Assembly: GCA_038277395.1 (NCBI GenBank)
Contig: CM076193.1
Coordinates: 96,921,583 to 96,985,582 of the forward strand
From: Dryocosmus kuriphilus
Taxonomy: Eukaryota; Arthropoda; Insecta; Hymenoptera; Cynipidae
Direction of reading: 5' to 3'
Length of the DNA stretch: 64,000 bases
The notes beneath the pieces were generated by a model. It saw nothing but the letters and a program-made list of their open reading frames with translations. It had not been told where the DNA came from and did not search any database. Both the position numbers and the translations under genes were made by a program. This document shows positions 44,354 to 55,900 of this stretch, piece by piece. Within the stretch, counting starts at the first letter, position 1, and every line of letters starts with the position of its first letter.

Positions 44354-46550
44354 GTGGTTAAAATAATTCAATTTCTGAATACTGCGATCATGATTGAGTT
44401 CACAAAGAGGGAAATTGTACAACAGATTTTAAAGTCAGGAAATATTGACATAACCGTTCAGTACATTTTAAAAAAATTAGGTATTGATGTGAATAGTGTC
44501 TGCCAAGAAGAACTGAGTCGCCTTAAAATTTCTTTAAGAACTCTCCATTGCAAATACAATGGAAAATTCAATGCTGCAAAAAGAATGAAAGAAAGGTTTG
44601 AATTAAAAAATGTAGAGTGGCTGAATTCAGAATTTAAGGTCGACTTAAATAAATTATTAGTAAAAGGAAACGTCGATAATGCTTCACATCCTGGTCGTCC
44701 AAGTGTCAAATCTCATGATAAGCGCGATCGTTCGAAAAGACTAGAAATTGCAAAAATCAGTGCTGAGTTTCAGCATGATCCACAGAAAATGATTATGGCT
44801 TGTCGTTATGCCGCAAGGCGCTCTAAAGAAACTGATCTAAGTGCAGTTCTTGGAAAGGTCATTGAAAGTCTGGAACAGCCACGGAAAATTCGAAAATTGT
44901 TGGAGACACCACAAATACAAAAAAAAGACTGCTGAAGATGCTTTAGCATTCTTACTAGACAGTTCTATGTCCAAGAGTGTCTACACGAATATGCGCTTAC
45001 AGCCAAAGATATCTGGAGCAGACATTTGGCCACCATATAATAATGTCAGGGAAATCAAATCCGAATGCAGGCCACCAAAAGATTCAATTGCAATAAATGA
45101 AACCGTAGCAGAGGTGAGTCTTCAGTCGTTGTTAAATCATACAGTAAAGAGAATAATTGAAGTTCAAGTAGAAGTAATATCTTCTCATTTCAAAGAGATC
45201 GACAGAAAAGAACTGGAAGTAGTTTTTATATGTTCGTGGGGCTTTGACGGAAGCTCTGGTCATTCTGGATATAAGCAAATCTATCATTCTGTTTCTGAAG
45301 ATGTAGAAATGAAAGACGAAAATTTATTCTCTACCACCCTTATTCCACTGCGATTATCAACTTCGAATAATGTCATACTCTGGAATAACAAGTCGTCTCA
45401 GTCGGCAAGGTTCTGTCGTCCTCTTAAACTACAATTTTCAAAAGAAACAAAAGAACTAATTTTGGAAGAAAAAAGCAATGTTGAAAATCAAATCGATAAG
45501 CTTCAAGTTTTCAAAGTATCACTAGACGCATATCATCATATCCTAGTTCACTTTTCCTTACATTTGACTTTAATAGATGGAAAAGTTTTGAGCACAATCA
45601 CAGGTACGAAGTCAATGCAAAGTTGTGCGATTTGTCATGCAACACCAAAGTCATTTAACGATCTTTCCAATTAAGTGAAAGATATCTTTCTACCAGATAC
45701 AAAATCGCTTCAGTACGGAATTAGTCCTCTTCATGCATGGATTCGACTTTTAGAGTGCTGTTTACACATTGCGTACAGATTAGACGTGAAGGTCTGGCAA
45801 ATGAGAACTGAGATGTAGAAAAATTCATTAAAAACACGAAAGAAGCAAATCCAGGAGACACTTTGGAACAAATTTGAGCTGAAAGTGGATATGCCGAAAT
45901 CTGGCGGTTCTGGAACAACCAACGATGGTAATACAGCACGTAGAGCCTTCGGAAATCCTAAACTTTTCGCTGAATGTTTAGGAATTAATTGTCAGACGGT
46001 TCGAAATTTTCAGACTATTCTAATTACACTTTCTTCGCATTTTCCAATCAATTCTAAAAAATTCGACAAATTAGCTTCTGCTACTGCAAAACTTTATGTT
46101 GCGTATTACTATTGGTTTCGTATGCCATCCACGCTTCACAAAATCCTAATCTACGGTTCTGAAATCATCAGCAGAAGTGTACTCCCAGTAGGTATGCTTG
46201 GAGAGGAAGCATCTGAAGCCAGAAATAAGCATTACAAAAATTTTAGGCAATCTCGTAGCAGAAAGCACAATCGCACGGTAACTCTGGAAGACGTTTTTTA
46301 CAGAGTTATGGATACATCAGATCCTAAAATATCTACCAAAAATCTTTGGTGGCGCATTCAACACAAAAAAGCATTATCAATCCCTAAAGAGATGAGTAAC
46401 TTACTTTTAACTCTTGAAAGAGACACAATGTGCACCTCAGATGATGATCAAAATGATGAGGAAGAGTCTGACCTGATGGTTACTTCCGAAACTCTAGCTC
46501 AGTTAGATGAAATAGAATTATCAGATGACGAAGAGCATTTCGATTACTGA
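44354..46550 (+). pseudogene. Transib/RAG1-like DDE transposase, three frames
   Basis: Cuts and joins the element ends. The N-terminal part (44,354-44,935) is basic, with 'SHPGRPSVKSHDKRDRSKR' and 'RRSKETD'. The middle part (44,841-45,674) has 'YTNMRLQPKISGADIWPPYN', the first catalytic aspartate in WGFDGSSGHSGYKQ (about 45,238), the RAG1-like 'ILWNNKSSQSARFCRPLKLQ', the second aspartate in LIDGKVLS (about 45,570) and a zinc-binding pair 'SCAICHATPKSFNDL'. A stop at 45,672 and frame changes to about 45,885 break the 'LHAWIRLLECCLHIAYRLD' region. The C-terminal part (45,885-46,550) has 'GSGTTNDGNTARRAF', the catalytic glutamate in LGEEASEARNKHYK (about 46,200) and an acidic tail. The D-D-E triad is complete. 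Confidence 0.85.
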
Positions 46551-46850
46551 GAGTTTAAAGGTATTGCTTCAAGAATACCTGCATTCATGATCTTTTTTCT
46601 GAATATATTTATTTGTTTGTGAGAGGCGAGGGGACTCACTTCAGAAAGCACCCCGATTTTACATCCTAACTGCTTTTTTTCTGTTTTTATTTGTTCGTTA
46701 ATTTCATTTGTTACATGTGGGGCCTTAAATCGCACTGTCTCCTCCTCGCGGTAGGCCCTGGAAATTACGATTTATGTAGGCTAATTACAGGCGATAAATT
46801 ATTGTTGGCATTGTGAACTGATTAACTAAATGTACGTCTACAATAGGTTA
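46551..46850. other. 3' spacer of the Transib-like element
   Basis: AT-rich, with a short TC/CT-rich patch near 46,740. No gene seen. Confidence 0.5.
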
Positions 46851-47105
46851 GAAATCAGAGCTTTAAAATTATGGCCACCAATTTGGATGGGGCATTTAAA
46901 AATCCCTAACTTTGACATCAAATTCAAAATCAGCGACCCCAAAAACCCCCTTATACCAAGTTTCATACATATATAAAAAATTTGTTAAAATTTCGGCCGC
47001 CATTTTGGGTCCGCCATTTTGAATTTACCATTTTAGACATAAAATTCGAGTTCAGCGACCCCAAAAACCCTCTTATACCAAGCTTCATGCAAATCCGACG
47101 AATTC
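46851..47105. repeat. Subterminal direct repeat, about 125-bp unit
   Basis: Two diverged copies: each has 'ggcc.cca.tttgg', 'ccattt', 'aaattc.a..tcagcgaccccaaaaaccc' and 'cttataccaag.ttcat' (the last at about 46,951 and 47,076). Subterminal repeats next to a terminal inverted repeat are possible transposase-binding or end-recognition sequences. Confidence 0.75.
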
Positions 47106-47113
47106 TTGAATTA

Positions 47114-47146
47114 ATGCCACTTTTACCGGTCTCCTGGCCCACTGTG
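47114..47146 (-). repeat. Right terminal inverted repeat of the Transib-like element
   Basis: Exact reverse complement of 41,916-41,948, ending ...CACTGTG. Beyond 33 bases the two ends diverge: the nine bases at 23-base spacing here are CATTAATTC. Confidence 0.85.
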
Positions 47147-47234
47147 GCCCAAGCGAAAGATAAACAGTACTTTGATCAGTCTGGTATAATGACTTTTTGT
47201 CGACAATCTAATATTTCACATAATGGTTTTTATA

Positions 47235-47765
47235 ATGCGTAACCTTCTAGAACTTATAGGATAAAGTGGGAGATATATTAAGAGACAAAGATAGTACCTG
47301 CATTAATTGTGCATGTGTACAAATACATTGTCAAGATATTTCCATGTTGATTTAGAAATATTAATCTAAGCGCTGATCATCTAAGGCAGAATGTATTTTA
47401 TTTAATGTTTCATTTTTCTGATTCTTTTCCGGCATCGCTTTAAATTAGTGCGCTTACTTCTCGATGCATATCATATCATATCATATAAATTCAATAGGAT
47501 ACTTGAAATTGTGCGAGGCTGAATATATAAGGCAGCATTCTTTTCAAGGCAACTTTAATATAAATCAAGAGTACATTGTCCGATCTGATGCATTCACTTT
47601 TTTCCAGGAGAGTTTTCTAGCAGTAGAATTAGATGTAAATAATGTTTTGATCAAAAATGTCGAGAACATAGAGATAAAGTTCTCGAGGGTGTGATATTAC
47701 AGTGAACAGTCTGGTAAACATGTTTTGTGCAGGATGTGATTTTTCGACACGTTTCTAGGAAATTA
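47235..47765. repeat. TTCTAGAA-family repeat, member C
   Basis: Matches 54,920-55,450 almost end to end ('cttctagaact', 'gagacaaagatag', 'tatttccatgttgattt', 'atctaagcgctga', 'caactttaatataaatcaagagtac', 'tagcagtagaattagatgtaaataat', 'gttctcgagggtgt.atattacagt'). The short ORF within it is not supported as a gene; the similarity is at the nucleotide level, including stops. Confidence 0.8.
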
Positions 47766-47772
47766 TATTGGT

Positions 47773-47779
<7 letters not shown>

Positions 47780-47842
<63 letters not shown>
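47780..47842. repeat. (AAT)n microsatellite
   Basis: About 21 uninterrupted AAT units. Confidence 0.97.
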
Positions 47843-48338
47843 CCGAGGTTACATATATAGTGCAACCTGCGTAAAGAATTCTCAGTACAACAGAAACAGT
47901 CATTAGGAAAAGTGGTATTTGTTCGCACATGATACTCAGCAGAATCTATTGAGACAATATATACAAAAAGTGTTTAGAAAGGTTGGTGTTTAACAAAAAA
48001 TTATACATTTTTTTTTAAAAAAGTGAAATATTATATATTTTTTCCCCCCAGTTTTCCTCCTTTCATCACCATTACCGAGAAAACAGCGAAAAAACTTTTG
48101 GCTGTGCTAAAATTGCTAAAATTGCAAAAATTGAAAAGCTAAAATTGGTGTTTTGAGAGGTTTGTGTTTCTTCTTCTAGTTTACAGCTATATTCAGTGAC
48201 ATCTTGTGTGATAAAAAAGGTGTTTCAGACATAAAATTTTTTTTTCAATTTTTGTAAGCCACCGAGTGCGTCGTGCAACTTCTGGTGATTTCCACTGACA
48301 ATTTCCAACCGCTCAACAGTATTTAAAAAAAAAAAAAA
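47843..48338. other. Upstream region of polymerase B copy 2
   Basis: AT-rich leader before the first ATG at 48,339, with a run of A immediately before that codon. A 'ctaaaattg' word repeats three to four times near 48,105-48,150. No promoter element could be assigned. Confidence 0.4.
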
Positions 48339-50690
48339 ATGGACTCGGAAAGCACCAAGAAGCACATTTCGACTATGGAGGAGGCATATAAACTGTTAGT
48401 AGATAAGGTAAAAATTAAAAATGTTAATAAGTGGCTTACCCTAAGTAAGCAGAATGTTAGAATTTTAAACAAAATTATAAGGTGTAATATATCTGTAGGC
48501 AAAAAGAACCGAATTCAGTCGACACTAGGCATTTTAAAAGCATACAACCAAAAAATTAAAGAATTGAGAAAAAAGGGACAGGGTGTTAAAAATTCAAATA
48601 GGAGGAAAACCGATAGGATTTAGTGGGTGGATTTAGAATCCGCATTTAAGAGTAGAATAATAACAGGATGCGTAGTTAATTTAATGCATAAAGACCTTAA
48701 GCATTTTTTGGAGAAAGCGAAGTCTATGGTTTTTAATAGAATCAAAAATAGTTTAAAAAAGAATGAAAATTTAAAAATCAATGTTTCTTTTGCGCGAAAA
48801 TTTAAAGCTCTGATGAACGGTGAAACGGTGGAAGAAATTAAATTTATTAATACTTCAAATAAGAAAATTTTGCCGTCTACTGATCTCAGTGGATGGTACG
48901 ATGAAAATATTCTAGAAACAGTTCTAGTGAAAATCGCGAACTGCAGGAGACAGATTCAGGTTGGTCGCTTTCAGAAATCATAAATCTTGTAGTTAATTTT
49001 AATCCATATTTACCGATAAATTTAGGCAACTCCACTTTCATAGAGTTGCCCTAATTGATCAAAGACAATAAAGCTGTAATTAACATCAGAAATAACGATA
49101 TTTATTGCTTTTTATGGTCAGTAGTGGCAGCTCTTTGCCCTGCTGACAATCACGTAGATCATGGAAATTCCTACCCACACTTTGATACACATTTAAAATA
49201 TGATGGTATAAATTTCCCCATAAGTTTTGAGGACATAAAAAAATTTGAAAAAATGAATTAATTGTGTATTAACATTTATGAAGTAGAAAATGAGAAAAAG
49301 TATAAGAATAAGGGTGAAATTGTATCATTATATTTAAGTGAAGAAAAATCAAGATTTCCTACAATTCATCTGTTAATGATAGAAAATACAAATTTTTACT
49401 GTGATTATTCTAATGACAACGAATTGGATGAAATCAAGCCTTTGTTTCATTTCGCTCTGATTAAAAATCTGTCTCGATTGGTAAAATCCCAGATCACAAG
49501 TTCTAAATGTTGTACTTACCTTTGCGATAGGTGTCTCTGTCACTTTAAACTTGAAAAATCTTTGCAAAATCATAGGTTAGATTGCGAAAAGATGAATCAG
49601 TGCCGTACGATAATACCAAAGGACAATGAGAGAATTTTGAAATTTAAAAATTACAGATTCAAGGAAAAAGTCCCATTTGATATTTCTGCTGACCTTGAGT
49701 GCCTTTTGAAAGAGATTCCCGATAATGAGTCAAGTACAGGAGCGTATCAAAAGCATGCCCCACACATATGGGATATCATTTACATTGCAGCTTTGATGAT
49801 TCTCTTTCAAAGCTAAAAATTTATCGAGAGAAGGACTGCATAGAGTGGTACAAAAGTAAATCTTCGGTTTCTAGATTCCTTTCGTTTTATGCCTAGTAGC
49901 ATTGAAAAATTATCTTCATACTTGAGAAATGAGGATAAAAAGGTTACATTGAAACATTGCAAAAATGACTTAGAATTTCAACTCTTAACGAGAAAAGGAG
50001 TATTCCCTATGACTATGTAAATGAATGGGAGAAGTTAGATGAAAACGAGCTACCACCAAAAAGTGAATTTTTCTCTCGATTAAACGATGAAGATATATCT
50101 GAAGATGATTACAGACATGCATGTAAAGTTTGGGAAACTTTTAATATACAAACCCTCGGCGAATACTCTGACTTGTACTTGAAAACCGACGTTTTACTTT
50201 TGGCCGACATTTTTGAAAATTTTAGACACAACTGTGTTTCAACATATAATCTCGATCCATTGCATTATTACACGGCTCCAGGGCTTGCTTTTGATGCGAT
50301 GCTGAAATTAACTGGAATTGAACTTGAACTTTTGACCGATCCTGATATGATACTCTTAATTCCAAAAGGTACTCGAGGCGGTGTATCACAGTGTTCAAAT
50401 CAATATGCAAAAGTCAATAATCGATACATGGGATTCGATTTTAATCGAAGCGAACCCGAATATTACATAAATTACTTTGATATCAACAATCAATATGGTG
50501 CAGCTATGAGCGAATTGAAAATATGAAAATATCAATATGATCAATATTCCTGATGATTCTCCAATAGGTTATATTTTTGAGGTAGATTTGTAATATCCTG
50601 CAGAACTGCATGATTTGCATAAAGATATACCTCTGGCTCCAGAGCATTTTGTGACACCCAACTCCTCATGCAAAATACCTAAATTGAGGG
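48339..50690 (+). pseudogene. Protein-primed DNA polymerase B, copy 2 (3'-truncated)
   Basis: Same family as copy 1 but with a better N-terminus: 48,339-48,623 (lysine-rich), 48,627-48,983 ('DLESAFKSRIITGCVVNLMH', 'STDLSGWYDENILE'), then a frameshift, 'NIRNNDIYCFLWSVVAALCP' (49,085), 'CDRCLCHFKLEKSLQNH' (49,525), the first exonuclease motif 'FDISADLECLL' (49,679) and, after a deletion near 49,860, 'TLGEYSDLYLKTDVLLLADI' (50,153), 'LDPLHYYTAPGLAFDAMLK' and motif A 'DINNQYGAAM' (50,482). Similarity stops near 50,690, before motif C, so the catalytic palm is incomplete. In-frame stops lie at 48,621, near 49,051 and near 49,259. No capsid genes follow. Confidence 0.85.
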
Positions 50691-51219
50691 TCCGGATGCA
50701 ACAACGGGACGAACGCTCGAAAACGTGTAAACGAATTGTCCGCGTGACTTCTGAAATGAAAATTTAAAAATTTTAAAAAATTGATTTTTAAAAAAAATCT
50801 TACAGTATAGAAAATAGAAGGACAAAACTTTTTTCTATGTTCAATTTTTTTGTCTGATGATTATTTTTAATAATAAAATTGAAAAAGTAAGAAAATATTG
50901 TTCGCTTATTTAGTTATTTTTTAAAACATAAATCGTCATAAGTTAATGAAATATTATTGAAACTGTTTGAAATTTGGCCTACACATACAGTATACCATAG
51001 AGATGCCCACAAAGTAAACAAAAATCTGAAAATCTTCTTTTGTTTAATAATATTTAATTGCAAATTGTGGACGGTCGGTAACTATGTTTTTCGATCTTCC
51101 ATGAGAAAAAGTATCGAGGAAACTTTGGAGTTGAGAAAACTTCCAGCGACAGATTTGTTCCTCACTATTTAAGGAAGATTTTTGGAAATCTTCAGATCGA
51201 TTCATTAAAAATTGGCTGA
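50691..51219. other. Spacer between polymerase fragment and next transposon
   Basis: AT-rich, no recognised gene. The ORF at 50,957-51,172 has no family features. Confidence 0.4.
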
Positions 51220-54200
51220 AATATCCATTTTGTAAGAAAACATGCGACGCCGTTTATTAGCAAGTTCAACCGCTACAGGACGTTCGGACGTTCCCTCCGT
51301 GTTACTATACCTATTCGTATACTCAGTGAGGACTCGACTTTCGAATAACGAAACATTTTAACTCCTTTAGAAAACTGTTATTTTATCCTAAATAATAGGT
51401 ATAGTTAGACGCTGCAATCATTAAATTATTTTTATTTTAATTGCATTAGCATGCAACTTAAAATAGAAAAAAAATATCTTCGCAAGTTCTCCCACCCTGT
51501 GTTTTGTATCATTTTTCCGTAGAAAAAAATGTAAACAAACCTTGCAGTATGCTTGTTATTATTTTTACTGCAGAATGGAGTCAGTTTCGCAAATTATGTT
51601 GGACTGTTCAGATCGTTCTTCAAATTATTTTCATTTAACTAAATACTTTTTCACTATTAGTGCCGAAAGTAATAAAAGAAAAATTTTCGATTTTTATTAA
51701 TTTGATTAATAATTATGGCAGAAAAACAAATAGGCCGAAAAAAGATTCTAAATGAAAGTCAATGGAATAGAAATGTGACAAAAAGTGAGAGAAACAAGGT
51801 AATGAAAAAATTGTATCTTAAATAGCTAATATATTGGGCTCTTAAATTGTTCAAAATTTTTTTAAGAATTGTGTTTTAAATGCAAATAAAAGTTAATTTG
51901 AGAACTCTGCACAGATACGAATAATAGCTTCGGCAGGTACTAAAGGAAAAATTGTCTGTCTAAAAATGTTAAGTCGAGTAATATCCTTCGATTAGTTATG
52001 CCGGATTTGAATTTTTCTTCGAATTTGAATTTTTTAATAACGACAAATTTTTTGTCACCAAAGTTAGAAAATAATTTTTCAAATACTCTCACACTGTCAA
52101 AGTTAAGAGCACTAGGTGCTGAATGTCTATCAACTTTTGTTATTTATACGGGAAAATTTTAAAAAGTTGATTTTGTAATATTTGTTGAAAAAATAAAATC
52201 CGACAAAATATGCCGAAAGAGAATACACTAGGTTTTTTATGTCAGGAGCATGATAAAACTTGTCTTTTTTTCTTAGGGACTGGAGTATGTTTCACAATCA
52301 GGAAAATCAATCCTCAGGAAAGATTTTACTCTTATTGATACCTGTTGTAATAAGAAATGCTTCTCGACAATCGATGTTTCTGAACAGAAGAAATTCCACG
52401 ATTACTTTTGGAGTTTGGGTGATTATCTAGCCCAAAACGTTTTAATTAGTTCACTGATTGCTAGAAAAAATTGTGCAAGCGATAGCAATAATAGTGGTAA
52501 ATTTGCAAAATGGACTTATTATTTTCAAAGTACAAATCGCATTATTGTTTGTAAAAAATTTCTTTTTAAAGTTCTTGGTATTGATAAGAAAAGATTAGAG
52601 ACTGTACAAAAAAAAAATGTCTAAAAATGAGAACTTAGGAGATAATCGAGGAAAGCATGATAGTCACGTGGTAAAATTAACTGAAGAAGTCAAAACAATA
52701 ATCCAAAAACATTGCTATAGTTTACCTCACAAAGAATCACACTACACTCGCGAAGATTCAAAACTTAATTATTTCGAGTCCTCAGATTTAACTGTACATG
52801 ATTTGTATCATTTGTTTTTGGATTATTATGCATCAATTACAGGAAATTTAGAAGCTCCAATAGACGAATCTACATATTGCAAATATTTTAACCATAACGT
52901 GAATTTTTCATTTAAATTGCCACGAACAGCCGTTTGAAATGTTTGCTGTGCATTTGATGCAAACGAAATCGGAAAACAAGATTTTGAAGATCATCGAAAA
53001 CGGGTAGAAGAATACAAAAACTTAAAGCAAAAAATGTTGCAAACTAACAATGTATTACATCTCGAATTCGACTTTGCTCAGAATCTTCCGCTTCCTAAAA
53101 CTCCTGTAAATGTACAGTTTTTTTGCCGACTTTTGTGGCTTCATGTGTTCAACGTGTATGTGCATGGCAATTCGAACAGTTATATGTTTTATTTCTTAGA
53201 AGGTATGTTGAAAAAAGGCGCTAATACGGTTTGTAATTTAGTCCATAATGCTATACATGAAGAATTGGTGCTAAGTCATTATGAAAAAATTTTCTTGTAT
53301 TCTGACGGCGCTGGAGGACAAAATAGAAATTATTTGATGGTTTCCTTTCTGTCATTGTTATCAACAAAATACCAAACCGAAATTCAGCACCTCTACCCAG
53401 TGCGTGGACACTCTTATTGCATATGTGACGCAAATTTCGGATTATACGGTAAAAAAAAGAAAATGAAGGAAACAATTGAAACGGTTGAAGAGTACGTTGA
53501 TTTAATAAAAAATTCTAGAAAAAATCCCCTCATAATGGTTAACGCGTCAGACAAAGAGCTCAAGGATTTTGATAAACATCTAGAATTGAATAAACAAAAC
53601 AAAAATATCAAAATCAGTCAAGTGGTTAAAATTGATTACTTCCCCAACGGTAACATTGACGTTTATTACGCCTACGATGAGAACCCCGTCACTTTTCCAT
53701 CAATAAACGGTAATAATTCTTTCGATTCCCTAGAGAGTGATCCACCGGCTGGAGGTGTTAGAATAAGTAAAGAAAAATTAAAAGACGTCGAAAAACTATT
53801 AAATTATTTAAGTCCAAAAGCTCGTCTTTTTTATGACAATTTAATACAAAATGCATTAATAAAACCAGATAATAAAAAGAAAAAAATTGATGAATGTTAA
53901 AGGAAAAAATTCCACGATAAAGGCGATAAACAAAATGTGCTAATATTCGATAGTTAGTAATAATTACACTAGGTTAGCATTTAAATGTTCCTGTAAAAAA
54001 ACGTTCAACAAAAGGTTGATATATTATAAGAATAAAGAATTTGCGAAGCAAAATTTTTTCTATTATAACCAGCATACTACAAGGTTTGTTTACATTTTTT
54101 TCTACGGAAAAATGATACAAAATACACGGTGAAAGAACTTGCGAAGATATTTTTTTTCTATTTTAAGTTACATGCTAACGCAATTAAAATAAAGATAATT

Positions 54201-54405
54201 TAATGATTGCAGCGTCGTCTACCTACCTATTATTTAGGATAAAATAACATTTTTCTAAAGGAGTTAAAATGTTTCGTTATTCGAAAGTCGAGTCCTCACT
54301 GAGTATACGAATAGGTATAGTAACACGGAGGGAACGTCCGAACGTCCTGTAGCGGTTGAACTTGCTAATAAACGGCGTCGCATGTTTTCTTACAAAATGG
54401 ATATT
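51220..54405 (+). mobile_element. DNA transposon with about 340-bp inverted ends and intron-containing transposase
   Basis: The left end 51,220 to about 51,560 is mirrored at about 54,060-54,405, near-identical in the outer 150 bases (aatatccattttgtaagaaa) and slightly diverged inside. Between them is one transposase gene. No convincing target duplication flanks it, so the true ends may be a few bases off. Its right edge abuts a TTCTAGAA repeat. The superfamily is not settled; the DDE motif style suggests comparison with Sola and related groups. Confidence 0.8.
51715..53900 (+). pseudogene. Two-exon DDE transposase, one frameshift and one stop
   Basis: Exon 1 is 51,715-51,798 (28 codons, basic, ending GAGAAACAAG|gtaatg). 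The intron, 51,799-52,276, ends tttttttcttag. Exon 2 starts in phase 0 at 52,277 ('GLEYVSQSGKSILRKDF') with a Cys-rich 'CCNKKCF' and 'FWSLGDYLAQNVLI'. A run of ten A near 52,608-52,617 shifts the frame; the next part reads 'NLGDNRGKHDS', 'CYSLPHKESHYTREDSKLNY'. A TGA at 52,935-52,937 interrupts, and the last part (to 53,900) holds 'DFAQNLPLP', 'LYSDGAGGQNRNYLMVSF' (central D at about 53,300) and 'HLYPVRGHSYCICDANFG'. The frame is otherwise open for over 600 codons, so decay is recent. Family: a transposase widespread as repeated uncharacterised proteins in insects. Confidence 0.75.
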
Positions 54406-55460
54406 AGTAGTATAGTAGGGCCGGTTCTGGATGCAAATTCCTACCTTACCGGCTTTCTAGAACTTCGAGAGCTGTAGTGGTAAATGTCCGTGCTAAGCTT
54501 CTAGAATGTTCGATGTGACGTCACTGAGCATGAAATTGACGAAAACAACTTCCCCTTCCCCCTCCGGCCTCTCTATCGCCCATAACCTTCTAGAATATTC
54601 TCGATTATATCACTTACTACGCAGTTGCGAGACACGAAATTGATGAAAAACAACCTCCCCTTCCCTCTCCGACCCTTCTAACCCCTATAAGCTTCTAGAA
54701 ATTCTCTCGATGATCTCATTAAACTACGTATCAAAACGTTTAATCGGAGACGAATCTGACGCGTGTAGAACCTTCTAGAACTTTAAGATAAAGAGGTGAA
54801 TATATTTCTCTCTCCCTCTCTCCATTAGCTTCTAGAAAATATATGGGATGATCTCATTAAACAACGCAATACATTTACGTTTGAAAACGTTTAATTGCAG
54901 ACGCGTCTGAACCTGTAGACAATTCTAGAACTTTAAGATAAAGAGGGAGATACATTAGTAGACAAAGATAGCATCTGCATGTACAGATACATTTCTCGAG
55001 ATTATATTTCCATGTTGATTTTAGAAATATTGATCTAAGCGCTGACCAAATAATGCTCCACTCAATTTATTGAAATTAATGACCGAAGAAAGAATAACAC
55101 AATTTAGATTCTAAATTTCATTCGATTATTTTATTTAATGACTCATTTTTATTATATTCCAGCATCATTTTAAATGAACGAATTTAGTTCTCGATGTGTA
55201 ATACAATACGCTATAAAACATTTTTGCGAAGCCTGAGATAAGACGGCATGCATTATATTTTATTCAAGATTTTACGAACATTCTTTTTCATAGCAACTTT
55301 AATACAAATCAAGAGTACGTTCCCCAATGTGACACATTCGATGCTTTTAGAAGAGTTTTTAGCAGTAGAATTAGATGTAAATAATATTTTGGTGTACAAT
55401 TTCAATAACATCCTTAGCGATAAAGTTTTCGAGGGTGTCATATTACAGTAAACTGCATTA
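54406..55460. repeat. TTCTAGAA-family repeat, member B
   Basis: The longest member: its first half matches 41,195-41,760 and its second half matches 47,235-47,765, so it shows the undivided unit. TTCTAGAA palindromes occur at about 54,457, 54,499, 54,590, 54,688, 54,775, 54,830 and 54,925. Non-coding. Confidence 0.8.
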
Positions 55461-55900
55461 TATTGTACTATTTAGTAGAAAGACGTATGAATATCCAGAA
55501 TGTTTCACATGCCCGTGCTAAAACCATGCAATGCCATCTGTTTTTTCTTTTGGAAAAATTAAAGTATGATATCAGTAGTGCCATCTGTCTCCTTTTAGAA
55601 GCACTAAAATATGGAATCTGTAAAGCCATCTCCTCTCTCTCCCAATCTCTCACTCTCTATCATAAGCTCTTCATTATTTTTTACCTCGATGCATATCACA
55701 TGTAATACGACACTCAACATTTGCGAGGTTTAAGATAAGACACTATAAGGCATTTTATTAAGAATAATTATTTTACTCTCTCTAAAGCTACTGTGTAATA
55801 TAGTTTATTAGAAAATATTTGTAGCCAACCAACTAGCATATGGGTAAAAAAATGCATCCAAAGAAATGAATCCTTTCTAATGGTCAGAGATTACATGTTG
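55461..55900. repeat. Spacer with a short internal duplication
   Basis: 'gccatctgt...cttttggaaaaattaaagtatgatatcagta' at about 55,530 recurs in diverged form at about 55,580 ('gccatctgtctccttttagaagcactaaaatatgga'). The ORF 55,463-55,705 crosses this duplication and is not supported. Confidence 0.45.

Larger units (their letters stand above)
41916..47146 (+). mobile_element. Transib/RAG1-like DNA transposon with RSS-like ends
   Basis: Identical 33-bp inverted termini (41,916-41,948 and 47,114-47,146) both begin, reading inward, with CACAGTG, which is both the Transib-type terminus and the vertebrate RSS heptamer. They enclose a transposase whose catalytic region resembles Transib/RAG1. The 4-base sequence GCCC directly flanks both ends (Transib usually gives 5). 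The 5,231-bp length includes a nested insertion (42,573-44,222). The transposase is split into three frames, so this copy is inactive unless those breaks are assembly errors. Confidence 0.85.

Noticed and set aside
47464..47694. Possible small gene sharing 'AVELDVNN' with 55,248-55,451
   Set aside because: Both lie in the same non-coding repeat; nucleotide similarity continues beyond the frames and through stops.
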